A stretch of DNA of 26,406 nt, taken from contig NZ_FXTI01000019.1 in NCBI RefSeq assembly GCF_900182565.1, forward strand, positions 1 to 26,406, given 5' to 3'. Numbering within the stretch: the stretch's first letter is position 1; every line of letters starts with the position of its first letter. The translations under genes and the position numbers were made by a program. Under the pieces are notes generated by a model. That model was not told the origin of the DNA and made no database searches. It worked only from the letters and a program-made list of their open reading frames with translations. Positions 7,524 through 15,097 of this stretch are shown here, piece after piece. This stretch comes from Melghirimyces algeriensis (lineage in GTDB: Bacteria > Bacillota > Bacilli > Thermoactinomycetales > DSM-45169).

Positions 7524-8264
7524 ATGTGGCCGTTGACTCAGATAGAAACAAAAAAGCAAATAAAAGATAAATCCTTATTATTTTGGACTCTGCTGCTGCC
7601 AATCGTTACGATTATTATACTGATTGAGTTATTTTCAGGAAATAGTGGTCAAAAAACACTTGTAGCTTCGCAATCGATTACGGGAATGAGCGTATTCTTT
7701 TCTACCTTTGTTATTATTTCCATCGTGATAAGCTTTGTGAAAGACAGGGAAAAAGGGATGGTCGCTAGACTAGCCAGTACCCCATTAAAGACTTATAGCT
7801 TTTTTCTTGGCAAATGTATTCCTTTTTTTATCATCATTGTATTACAAATACTTTTCCTGACAGCAATCGGAGTCTATCTTTATGATATTTACATTACTGA
7901 TTATGCTTCTTATCTAATAGTCACTTTATTTATTTCTGTTTGGCTTACCTCATGGGGAGTGGCAATCGCTCTATATGCTAAAACGGAAAATACAGGACTA
8001 GTCATGACGAATATTATCGCTCTTGTGACAGCCGTCACATGTGGTTTATGGACTCCTTTTGAGCAACTTCCTAGTTACCTCCAAACGATTGGAGTCATTT
8101 TGCCGCAATACTGGGCTCATCAAGGGTTAGTACAATTCGTTTCAACTCTGCCAGGAGGAGAAAATTTAGGGATCGTTGCACTTGTTTTGATTGGCTATTC
8201 AGTCTTAGGATTTGCACTCTCTTTGGCTGGCTATAGACATTTTATTAGGATGGCAAGAAGTTAA
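7524..8264 (+). CDS. ABC-2 type permease
   Basis: The protein has 246 residues and about six membrane segments. The N-terminal cytoplasmic part (MWPLTQIETKKQIKDKSL) is followed by LLFWTLLLPIVTIIILIELF, a typical ABC-2 opening, and a conserved-looking loop VKDREKGMVARLASTPLKTY, the coupling helix region of this family. The later helices include SYLIVTLFISVWLTSWGVAI and a GLWTPFEQLPSYLQ loop seen in exporter permeases. ATG 7524 follows GGGGAG and lies 5 bases after the ATPase stop. It forms the membrane channel for the ATPase encoded just before it. The direction is export by family analogy; the substrate is not evident. Confidence 0.88.
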   Translation: MWPLTQIETKKQIKDKSLLFWTLLLPIVTIIILIELFSGNSGQKTLVASQSITGMSVFFSTFVIISIVISFVKDREKGMVARLASTPLKTYSFFLGKCIPFFIIIVLQILFLTAIGVYLYDIYITDYASYLIVTLFISVWLTSWGVAIALYAKTENTGLVMTNIIALVTAVTCGLWTPFEQLPSYLQTIGVILPQYWAHQGLVQFVSTLPGGENLGIVALVLIGYSVLGFALSLAGYRHFIRMARS

Positions 8265-8289
8265 AATATCGTTTGAAGGTTCAAATCAA

Positions 8290-8323
8290 GAGGCTGTGAT
8301 GAAGTGATCACACTCGCAGCCTC
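8290..8323 (+). terminator. Possible terminator of the ABC cluster
   Basis: GAGGCTG (8290-8296) pairs with CAGCCTC (8317-8323), with an inner TGTGA/TCACA pairing. It is 25 bases after the permease stop. There is no T-run on either strand, so intrinsic termination would be weak. Confidence 0.4.
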
Positions 8324-8478
8324 AATAAATGTAGGATGAGTGAAGTTTATGTTAGATTATTTTACTTTTGATAAATGTTATTTAATAATATTCATATTTA
8401 TTTAAGGGTAAAGGGTATTGTAGCAAATAAGCGATTATTTTTTTGGGTAAATCCTCAATTAGGATACGATATCCCTAC

Positions 8479-8510
8479 AATTCAAAATAATAATGTTATT
8501 ATTTTGAATT
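8479..8510. repeat. Perfect 32-nt AT-rich palindrome
   Basis: AATTCAAAATAATAA, then TG, then its exact reverse complement. A smaller imperfect inverted repeat (GGATA-CGA-TATCC, 8462-8474) lies just before it. The surrounding stretch 8324-8618 has no gene. It may be a protein-binding site or a remnant of a small mobile element; function unknown. Confidence 0.5.
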
Positions 8511-8618
8511 ATGTGTGAAAGGGGATTTATTTTATCAGGGTTTAATATACTGAGTATTGAGGTCGAATGTGAATATTGGGTATTTTGGATGTTGGAATAA
8601 CAAAATATTTCCTGTTTA

Positions 8619-8627
8619 TGCTATACT
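8619..8627 (+). promoter_or_regulatory. Extended -10 promoter of the cobalamin operon
   Basis: TGCTATACT: the TG at 8619-8620 and TATACT at 8622-8627 form an extended -10. No good -35 is present 17 bases upstream, as expected for this promoter type. It lies about 50 bases ahead of the riboswitch. Confidence 0.5.
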
Positions 8628-8664
8628 ACAAAAGAATATAACTTTCAGATGTTTTGTATAATTG

Positions 8665-8840
8665 CATAGGAAAGCGTACAGGTGCTGACCCGCAGGGGGT
8701 CTGCTGAAAAGGGAAGACCGGTGATCAATCCGGCGCGGTCCCGCCACTGTGATTGGGAGCTTTCTGGATCAAGCCACTGTCGGGAGACGGGAAGGCACAG
8801 AAAGTGATGACCATCAGCCAGGAGACCTGCCTGTACGTGC
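8665..8840 (+). ncRNA. Cobalamin (B12) riboswitch aptamer
   Basis: The core motifs are present in order: GTACAGG (P1 5' strand, 8676-8682), AAAAGGGAA, GGTG, the block GCGGTCCCGCCACTGT, and the B12 box GCCAGGAGACCTGCC (about 8817-8831). CCTGTAC (8830-8836) closes P1. Riboswitches of this class bind adenosylcobalamin or related corrinoids and shut down transport and synthesis genes. A terminator at 8930-8955 supplies the expression platform. Confidence 0.96.
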
Positions 8841-8929
8841 AACACGGGGTTCCTACGCGGATAGGAGGTGTTGGCTGGAGCATTGGCGATGTGTCTGGCA
8901 TTGCTGATGGGGTTCAGCATGCTTAAGTA

Positions 8930-8955
8930 CATCCTGCGTGGGCAGGGTGTTTTTT
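8930..8955 (+). terminator. Riboswitch-controlled intrinsic terminator
   Basis: CATCCTGC (8930-8937), loop GTGG, then GCAGGGTG (8942-8949) make an 8-bp stem with one G-U pair, directly followed by six T. It lies between the aptamer and ATG 8991, so ligand binding would be expected to favour termination here. A preceding hairpin GCTGA/TCAGC (about 8903-8918) could take part in switching. The antiterminator pairing was not resolved. Confidence 0.85.
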
Positions 8956-8990
8956 ATGGGAAGAACGAGTGGAGAAAGGGTGAAGGTGGT

Positions 8991-11015
8991 ATGGTTCTGA
9001 AACGTTGGATGTCCGCGGTTTTTGCGTTACTCCTGTTTTTGACCATGGCTCCCGGTGCGGCTGCAGCAACGCCTTCTCCATCGCCGCCATCGGAGGGAAA
9101 GGCCGGGAAAGCCACGGTTGGTACCGTTCAGTTATCCGTTGTTGGAGATGATGTGCGGGGCACTATTTTGCCGGAGACAACCGTAGAAATCCAAGAGGGA
9201 GATACCGCATTTACGGTGTTGTTGGATACCTTGGGTCCAGGCAAGGTGGTTTACACGGGTTCAGGGAACATCTTATATGTCCGGGAAATCGATGGGTTGG
9301 CAGAATTTGATCGTGGCCCCTTAAGTGGATGGATGTATCGGGTAAACGGCCAGTTCCCCAACCACAGTGCTGGGGTTCATACGGTGAAAGACGGCGATGT
9401 GGTGGAATGGGTGTACACCACAGATGGTGGGGAAGACGTGGGATTTCCTTCGACACTTTCTGTGAAGGAAGGAAATAACCGGATTGGTCAGGTTTCGTCC
9501 AAGCCGGAATCGGAATCGAGTAACAAAGCGAAGGGGAAGGGTGCAGAGAAAGAACAGAAGCCTGGAAAAAAGTCAGAACAAAATTATTCTTCCAAAAAAG
9601 AAGAAAAAAAAACGAATGGCCAACTGAAGCAGACGGTTCACAGTCTGCAAACCGCTTCTGTAGAGGAAACGTCGGATCAAACGGGGGAGAAAGAGGGGTC
9701 CACGGAAAAAGAGGCTGATTTTCTCCGTTCGTTGCAACAATCCGTCAAGTGGCTTCAACAATCGGGAAGCAAAAGAGACTGGGTAACACTCGCCCTATCC
9801 CGGTCCGTGGGAAAGGTGCCTCAAGGGTATCTGGAACAAACGACTCAATTGATTAAAGCGAACAATGGGGAGTTCCGGAAAGTGACCGATTACGAACGGA
9901 TGGCCCTCGGAATCCGCTCTGCGGGCGGTGATCCCCGGAATGTTGCCGGATACAATTTGATTGAGAACATTTATAACAATGAGCGGATGACGCTCCAGGG
10001 AAACAACGGGGTAATTTTTGCCCTGTTGGCCTTGGATTCCGCTCATTACCATGTACCGGATCACGCCAGATGGAATCGGCAGAAGTTGGTGGATTGGCTG
10101 ATTGAAAAACAGAACGGCGATGGCAGCTGGGCTTTGTTTGGCAGTGATGGAGATGTGGATATTACGGCCATGACGTTGACCGCTTTGGCTCCCTATGCGG
10201 ATGAAAAAGTGAAACAGGCGAAACGGAAAGGGTTTCTGTGGTTGGCATCACAGCAAACGGAAAGTGGAGGGTTTCGTTCTTGGGGTCTGGAGACGAGTGA
10301 AAGCGCTTCTCAGGTGATCATTGCCCTCGCTTCCAATGGAATGGACCCCACGTCCTCTCTTTTCACCCAACCCGGTGGGAATGTACTGGAAAATCTCTTG
10401 ACGTATCAATCCGACGATGGTGGTTTTGTGCACACACAGGATGGAACCTCCAATATTATGGCCACCGAACAGGCCGTACAGGCCCTAACGGCATATCGCA
10501 ATTATGTGGAGGGCAAACCGCGCCTGTACGATTTTGGCGATATCCATTCCAATCCCAGAGACACCCCGTCGGAAGAGGAAAATCCGGAAGGCGAGGATCC
10601 ACCGAAAGACTCCCCTTCGGACAATGAAGAGTCCGATCCCTCTCCAAACCATTCGGAAGGAAACCGGGAAAGGCATTCCAATTCCCTTCCAGGCATGGGT
10701 GGAGGGCCATCAGAGGAAATCTGGGTGACCGATGTTCCATCCGGTTCTTCTGAAATTGTGCCTCTTCCAGAGCAGATCGGCGTGATCACTGAAGAGGAGG
10801 AGCCACCCAAAAAAGAGACGGTCTCCACCGAAGAGAACTCCAATCCCAGGCATACAGAAAAGGCTTTCGCTTCTGCCTCTCCGTCATCGATGTCACAGAA
10901 TATGTCCAAGGGGGTTTCTCCGCAACAGGGATTGATTATGCTTCTTCTCGGTGTGCTTTGTGCGATGCTGGGTGCCAGTATGTATGTTTATGAAAAAAGG
11001 AGGCAGTGGCAGTGA
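8991..11015 (+). CDS. Membrane-anchored DUF4430 + alpha/alpha-repeat protein, candidate corrinoid capture protein
   Basis: The protein has 674 residues: a signal peptide (1-28), a DUF4430 domain (about 43-150, with YVREIDGLAEFDRGP and GWMYRVNGQFPN), a charged linker rich in K, E and S (155-245), a prenyltransferase/squalene-cyclase-like alpha/alpha repeat region (about 248-510, repeats such as KQNGDGSW, ESGGFRSW, DDGGFVHT), a P/E/S-rich spacer, and one C-terminal membrane helix (about 645-667) before EKRRQWQ. DUF4430 is the transcobalamin C-terminal-like domain, and animal intrinsic factor and transcobalamin pair such a domain with an alpha6/alpha6 barrel. With the riboswitch upstream this suggests cobalamin binding outside the membrane. 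I start at ATG 8991 after GAAGGTGGT. An in-frame GTG at 8868 would put the terminator inside the gene and overlaps its own Shine-Dalgarno sequence. Function is inferred, not known. Confidence 0.85.
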   Translation: MVLKRWMSAVFALLLFLTMAPGAAAATPSPSPPSEGKAGKATVGTVQLSVVGDDVRGTILPETTVEIQEGDTAFTVLLDTLGPGKVVYTGSGNILYVREIDGLAEFDRGPLSGWMYRVNGQFPNHSAGVHTVKDGDVVEWVYTTDGGEDVGFPSTLSVKEGNNRIGQVSSKPESESSNKAKGKGAEKEQKPGKKSEQNYSSKKEEKKTNGQLKQTVHSLQTASVEETSDQTGEKEGSTEKEADFLRSLQQSVKWLQQSGSKRDWVTLALSRSVGKVPQGYLEQTTQLIKANNGEFRKVTDYERMALGIRSAGGDPRNVAGYNLIENIYNNERMTLQGNNGVIFALLALDSAHYHVPDHARWNRQKLVDWLIEKQNGDGSWALFGSDGDVDITAMTLTALAPYADEKVKQAKRKGFLWLASQQTESGGFRSWGLETSESASQVIIALASNGMDPTSSLFTQPGGNVLENLLTYQSDDGGFVHTQDGTSNIMATEQAVQALTAYRNYVEGKPRLYDFGDIHSNPRDTPSEEENPEGEDPPKDSPSDNEESDPSPNHSEGNRERHSNSLPGMGGGPSEEIWVTDVPSGSSEIVPLPEQIGVITEEEEPPKKETVSTEENSNPRHTEKAFASASPSSMSQNMSKGVSPQQGLIMLLLGVLCAMLGASMYVYEKRRQWQ

Positions 11016-11710
11016 GAAAAAAGCTTTCCCTCCTTCTTATCGCTTTAGGCCTGATGTTGAGTGGAGCCGGAGGGTGGGAAATCTATACCGCTTTCCAGGC
11101 TCCAGATACAACGGTGGTGGCAGAATCCGCCTCTGATGAAACGGGTCAGGTGTCTACTTCCCAGTCAAACACAGAGGAGAAAGCATCCAAGGAGGATGAC
11201 CAGGAGCCAACGGAATCGAATCAAACGAATCAGCAGACCCTTTCCAAAAAGGGAGAACAAAAGCGAAAATCGGTTCGCATGGAAAAGAGCGATCCAACCG
11301 CTGTTACAGAAAAGCCTTCTGGTAATTCTGAGAAACCGTCCCCGTCCGCTTCAAAACCATCTGAGTCCCAATTCACAGTCACTCTTTCCATTACCGGTGA
11401 CCAGGGAAAAAGCATTCTCTCGCCCGGACAGGTGGCGATTCAGGAAGGAGATACCGTTTTTGATGCGCTAAATCGGGCCACTCAGCATCATTCCATTCAA
11501 ATGGAGTATCGGGGATCGGGAAGTTCATTATATGTGGAAGGAATTGATAACCTGTATGAATTTGATCGTGGTCCGGAGAGTGGGTGGATGTATCGGGTGA
11601 ACGGAGTATTTCCCAATAAAAGTGCCGGGGTTTATTCGATTCAAAAGGGCGATCGAATTGATTGGCTGTACACGAGGGATCTCGGACGGGATATTGGAGC
11701 GAAGTTTTAA
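11012..11710 (+). CDS. DUF4430 domain protein, N-terminal membrane anchor
   Basis: The protein has 232 residues. A hydrophobic N-terminus (KKLSLLLIALGLMLSGAGG) acts as signal or anchor. A low-complexity linker rich in S, E, K and T fills about residues 40-115. A C-terminal DUF4430 domain (about 118-232) shares YVEGIDNLYEFDRGPESGW and MYRVNGVFPNKSAGV with the previous protein, so the two domains are paralogous. It lacks the alpha/alpha repeats. I start at GTG 11012: AAAAGGAGG lies 8 bases upstream, and the start overlaps the previous stop as GTGA. An in-frame GTG at 11006 is too close to the ribosome binding site. It is probably a second extracytoplasmic corrinoid-binding or docking subunit for the ECF transporter that follows. 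Confidence 0.85.
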   Translation: MRKKLSLLLIALGLMLSGAGGWEIYTAFQAPDTTVVAESASDETGQVSTSQSNTEEKASKEDDQEPTESNQTNQQTLSKKGEQKRKSVRMEKSDPTAVTEKPSGNSEKPSPSASKPSESQFTVTLSITGDQGKSILSPGQVAIQEGDTVFDALNRATQHHSIQMEYRGSGSSLYVEGIDNLYEFDRGPESGWMYRVNGVFPNKSAGVYSIQKGDRIDWLYTRDLGRDIGAKF

Positions 11711-12573
11711 TGAAACGGGGATTTCGGGATTTTCACCCGGCTGTCTGTTTTGTATACTACGCCGGGAGCCTTCTTCTGCTGCTGTTGATGGTTCACCCGT
11801 TCTTTACGTTGTCGGCGTTGGTGGTTTTGTTTGCAGTAAACCTTCTTTATGACGCTGGAAAGCGATTGCTTCAATTGAAGTCTGTAATCCTGATGACGGC
11901 CGGAATCATTCTGATTGTCAATCCGTTAACGTCTGAGCGGGGGGCTCATATTCTCTGGGAGGGAATGTCGCATCGGATCACCCTGGAAGCGGTATTGTAC
12001 GGTGGAATGATGGCAGGAACGGTTGTTGGTGTGATTGCTTCCTTTGCTTCCTATCAGCAGGTGATTTCCACTCACCAATTTCTGTATCTCTTTTCCCGTT
12101 TATTGCCTCAGTGGGCATTGTTAACAGTGTTGTCTCTCCGTTTTGTTCCTTTGATGCAGAGGCGATTGGAGGAAATTATGCGGGTGCAACGATCCAGAGA
12201 AGGGGAAATGTCCAATTTCCACTTTCGGGAACAGTTGCGTCGAAGGATGAAACGGCTGGAGGTTTTACTTACTTGGTCGTTGGAAGATGGGTTGCAGACG
12301 GCCGACTCCATGAAGGCTCGTGGTTATGGAGCGGGAAGGCGGAGCTCCTATATTCCCTATCGGTGGCGTCTAAGCGATGGGGTCTCTCTTTTCTTTTTGA
12401 TGGCAACCGCCGGTCTTTGTCTTTTCGGCTGGGTGCAAGGGATGGGAGTCCTGACGATTTATCCAATCATGGAGTCTCTGATGCCAACCGATCAGGAATG
12501 GATGCTATTAGCCGGGTATCTATCATTTTTTAGCTTTCCCATTCTTGTGGAAATGGGAGGGATGAACGCATGA
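11710..12573 (+). CDS. ecfT: ECF transporter transmembrane T component (EcfT/CbiQ family)
   Basis: The protein has 287 residues with hydrophobic segments at the N-terminus (FVYYAGSLLLLLLMVHPFF) and in the middle. The cytoplasmic EcfT coupling region is recognisable: LSLRFVPLMQRRLEEIMRVQRSRE, then a basic amphipathic stretch, and TADSMKARGYGAGRRSS, whose SMKARGYG matches the ARG motif (xARG) that contacts the ATPases. The start ATG 11710 overlaps the previous stop in TAATG, indicating coupling. EcfT links ATP hydrolysis in EcfA to toppling of the S component, driving vitamin import. Because the A, T and S genes are all in this operon, it should be a dedicated (group I) ECF system for the riboswitch ligand. 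Confidence 0.92.
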   Translation: MKRGFRDFHPAVCFVYYAGSLLLLLLMVHPFFTLSALVVLFAVNLLYDAGKRLLQLKSVILMTAGIILIVNPLTSERGAHILWEGMSHRITLEAVLYGGMMAGTVVGVIASFASYQQVISTHQFLYLFSRLLPQWALLTVLSLRFVPLMQRRLEEIMRVQRSREGEMSNFHFREQLRRRMKRLEVLLTWSLEDGLQTADSMKARGYGAGRRSSYIPYRWRLSDGVSLFFLMATAGLCLFGWVQGMGVLTIYPIMESLMPTDQEWMLLAGYLSFFSFPILVEMGGMNA

Positions 12574-14249
12574 ATGTGTTAGACTGCATGGGCTTCACTT
12601 TCACTTATGCCGGGACCAACACTCCGGTTCTGCAAGATCTTTCTTTCTCTGTGGCTCCAGGAGAAATGATTCTGCTTTGTGGTCCATCCGGATGCGGGAA
12701 AACCACGTTGTTACGTATGATGAAAAAAGAACTCCAGCCAGCAGGTCGCCAGGCTGGGGAGATTCGTTACAAGGGGATTTCAATCAAGAAGCTTCCCGAC
12801 ATTCGCGCGGCGAGTGAGATTGGAATGGTTTTTCAACATCCGGAACACCAGATTGTAATGGAAGAGGTCCTGCAGGAATTGGTTTTTGGGATGGAAAATG
12901 TAGGCTTTCCCCCGGATCAGATGCGGCGAAGGCTGGCAGAGACTATTTCAAGTCTTGGCTTGGAAATGCTCTTGACCCGGCGTACTGAATCCTTATCCGG
13001 TGGGCAAAAGCAATTGTTAAATTTGGCATCCATTATGGCGTTACGTCCCCGCTTGCTATTGCTGGATGAACCAACCGGTTTTCTGGACCCGATCGGAGCC
13101 GTTCAGTTTTTGCAAACGATCAAACGATTGAATGAAGAGACTGGTATAACGGTGATCTTTACGGAACATCGCCTGGAAGAAGCCTATCCGCTGGCGGATC
13201 GGGTATTGGTTATGGATGGGGGGAGCCTTCTTTATGACGGATCACCCCGCGATGGAATTGAGTGGATGAACCGAGCCGGTTCCCGCCATCGCCATCTTGT
13301 TCCAACCATCCCTCGCCTTGCGCTGCAAACAGGTGTCAAGAGTGATTTCTTACCCTTGACGGTAAAAGAGGGCAGGCAATGGCTAAAAGAGCATGGAAAA
13401 ACGGCATCTGCTCCAACTGATCCACCGGAAGAGACAGTATCTGTTCCTCCAAACCCGATACTGTCTCTAAATCGGATTGATTTTCGGTATGATCCGGAGA
13501 CAGAGGTGTTGAAACAAACAACGTTTCAGGTATCCCCAGGGGAATGTTTAGCGATTTTCGGAGCCAATGGGTCAGGTAAGTCTACGGTATTACAAATGAT
13601 GGCAAACAGTTTGCAACCGGATTCGGGTTCTATCCGATATAAGGGGAAAAAGCGAAAAAAACGAAAGGATAACCAATGGCATCATCAGATCGGCTACTTG
13701 CCTCAAAACCCGGAGGCGTTCTTTCTTCGGGAAACGGTAGAGGCAGAGCTTGATGCTGTTGCTTCCCGCTTTTCCAAAGAGGAAAAACGGGATCGATGTC
13801 AAGAGGTGATCACCCACTTCAAGCTTTTGTCCCTACTCACTCGACACCCTCACGACCTCAGCGGGGGAGAAATGCAAAAAGTGGCGTTGGCTTGTCTATT
13901 GTTGCGGGACCCGGAGGTATTGCTGTTGGATGAGCCGACCAAGGGAATGGACCCGGAATTAAAACGTTTTTTATCCCAGGAAATACAAGCGTTTATTCAA
14001 AAGGGGCGGACCGTGGTGATGACGACACACGATGTGGAATTTGCGGCTGTAACGGCAACCCGTTGCACGTTGCTATTTGATGGGGACGTTCTCACACCTG
14101 CTCCCGCTTCGTCCTTTTTCCGGAAAAATGACTTTTTTACAACAGCTGTTTACCGAGTGACACGGGATACCGGAATGCCGGAAGCGGTAACAGTCGAGGA
14201 GGCGGTTCGTCTGTGGCAAAGTCCAGACTGGCTCTCGGTATCGTCCTGA
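12570..14249 (+). CDS. ecfA: Fused EcfA1-EcfA2 energy-coupling ATPase
   Basis: The protein has 559 residues and two complete ABC ATPase domains. The first has Walker A GPSGCGKTT (38-46), Q89 in FQHPEHQ, LSGGQKQ (142-148) and LLLLDEPTG. The second has Walker A GANGSGKST (331-339), Q379 in YLPQNPE, LSGGEMQKVAL (430-440) and LLLDEPTKG. Most ECF systems use two separate ATPases, EcfA1 and EcfA2; here they are one polypeptide joined by a roughly 60-residue linker (about 235-295). Walker, Q-loop and signature residues look intact in both halves. The start overlaps ecfT as ATGA after GGGAGG. Fused EcfA forms are known in several Bacillota ECF systems, so this is unusual but not unique. Confidence 0.92.
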   Translation: MNVLDCMGFTFTYAGTNTPVLQDLSFSVAPGEMILLCGPSGCGKTTLLRMMKKELQPAGRQAGEIRYKGISIKKLPDIRAASEIGMVFQHPEHQIVMEEVLQELVFGMENVGFPPDQMRRRLAETISSLGLEMLLTRRTESLSGGQKQLLNLASIMALRPRLLLLDEPTGFLDPIGAVQFLQTIKRLNEETGITVIFTEHRLEEAYPLADRVLVMDGGSLLYDGSPRDGIEWMNRAGSRHRHLVPTIPRLALQTGVKSDFLPLTVKEGRQWLKEHGKTASAPTDPPEETVSVPPNPILSLNRIDFRYDPETEVLKQTTFQVSPGECLAIFGANGSGKSTVLQMMANSLQPDSGSIRYKGKKRKKRKDNQWHHQIGYLPQNPEAFFLRETVEAELDAVASRFSKEEKRDRCQEVITHFKLLSLLTRHPHDLSGGEMQKVALACLLLRDPEVLLLDEPTKGMDPELKRFLSQEIQAFIQKGRTVVMTTHDVEFAAVTATRCTLLFDGDVLTPAPASSFFRKNDFFTTAVYRVTRDTGMPEAVTVEEAVRLWQSPDWLSVSS

Positions 14250-14893
14250 CGGTGTTGGTCGGCTGTCTGGTCTGGATGGAACCGATTCATCAACACCCCA
14301 TGCTGATCAGCCTTCTATTCGCCCTATTGGTGATGATTCCATTTATTCTGCGCTTTGAATGGCGTTTACTGGACAGTCGAGAACTGGTGCTTCTTGCGTT
14401 AATGACGGCGATTGCAGCCGTCAGCCGCGTTCCCTTTGCCGGGTTGCCCAGTGTTCAACCCACGACATTTGTCATCATTGTTACTGCGGTCGTCTTTGGA
14501 GCGGAAAGTGGATTTGTAGTTGGAGCCGGAGCTGCCTTGGTTTCCAACCTTTTTCTCGGTCAGGGACCTTGGACACCCTGGCAGATGTTGGCTTGGGGAT
14601 TGGTTGGCCTGTCCGCTGGAGTATTCCGAAATACACCGCTTCTGCAATGGAACGGGATGCGTCTCTTGTTTGGCTTCATCTGGGGTTTTTTCTTCGGTTG
14701 GATAATGAATGTATGGGTGATGGCAGGGATGGAGAATTGGAGCCTATCCAGTTTTATAGCGGTTTATGCGGCCAGTCTCTATTTTGATTTGGCCCATGCA
14801 ATGGCCAATGTGTTTTTTCTTGCCATGTTTGCTCCTGCTTGGATACGGATTCTCCGGCGCTTTCAACAGAAGTACGGTTTGTTGGATCGCTGA
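14213..14893 (+). CDS. ECF transporter S component, probably corrinoid-specific
   Basis: The protein has 226 residues and about seven membrane segments. The N-terminal helix pair is followed by RELVLLALMTAIAAVSRV, the helix-1 region of S components that holds the AxxxA-like coupling motif. A long glycine-rich stretch with VVFGAESGFVVGAGAALV and the loop GQGPWTPWQMLAWG follows, as in CblT/CbrT-type S components. The start is GTG 14213, 10 bases after AGGAGG, inside the ATPase gene with 37 bases of overlap. S components bind the vitamin directly. The B12 riboswitch and the DUF4430 genes point to cobalamin, cobinamide or the lower-ligand precursor dimethylbenzimidazole. Which of these cannot be told from sequence alone. 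Confidence 0.85.
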   Translation: MAKSRLALGIVLTVLVGCLVWMEPIHQHPMLISLLFALLVMIPFILRFEWRLLDSRELVLLALMTAIAAVSRVPFAGLPSVQPTTFVIIVTAVVFGAESGFVVGAGAALVSNLFLGQGPWTPWQMLAWGLVGLSAGVFRNTPLLQWNGMRLLFGFIWGFFFGWIMNVWVMAGMENWSLSSFIAVYAASLYFDLAHAMANVFFLAMFAPAWIRILRRFQQKYGLLDR

Positions 14894-14933
14894 AAACAGA
14901 GGTGTTCTCATGTTGAAGGGGGCGCCTGTTTTT
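14893..14933 (+). terminator. Terminator of the cobalamin ECF operon
   Basis: AAAACAG (14893-14899) pairs with CTGTTTT (14926-14932), with further partial pairing inside, and ends in a T-run. It starts at the S component stop codon. Stem is AT-rich and loop long, so strength is moderate. Confidence 0.5.
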
Positions 14934-14982
14934 GTTGCAAGGAAATTTATTCTTTAGCCTTTTAAGGTAGTAATGCTTGTAC

Positions 14983-14988
14983 TATAAT
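14983..14988 (+). promoter_or_regulatory. -10 box ahead of the peptide-binding lipoprotein gene
   Basis: TATAAT at 14983-14988 within an AT-rich spacer about 110 bases before ATG 15098. No convincing -35 at 17 bases. A candidate only. Confidence 0.35.
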
Positions 14989-15097
14989 AAGTAGCGCGTG
15001 AAGGTAGCAATGCGGAAAAACATCATGCGCAAACAAGGATTATTTTTAATATTTTTTTTCTTTCGGCAAGTAGTGGCTCAAAAGGGGGGGAGTATGA

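Noticed and set aside
8868..8990. N-terminal extension of the DUF4430/repeat protein from GTG 8868
   Set aside because: It contains the riboswitch terminator and the GTG is part of the AGGAGG; ATG 8991 opens a proper signal peptide.
10456..10909. Several minus-strand frames over the P/E/S-rich spacer of the first operon protein
   Set aside because: Shadow frames caused by low-complexity, GC-rich codons opposite a clear coding gene.
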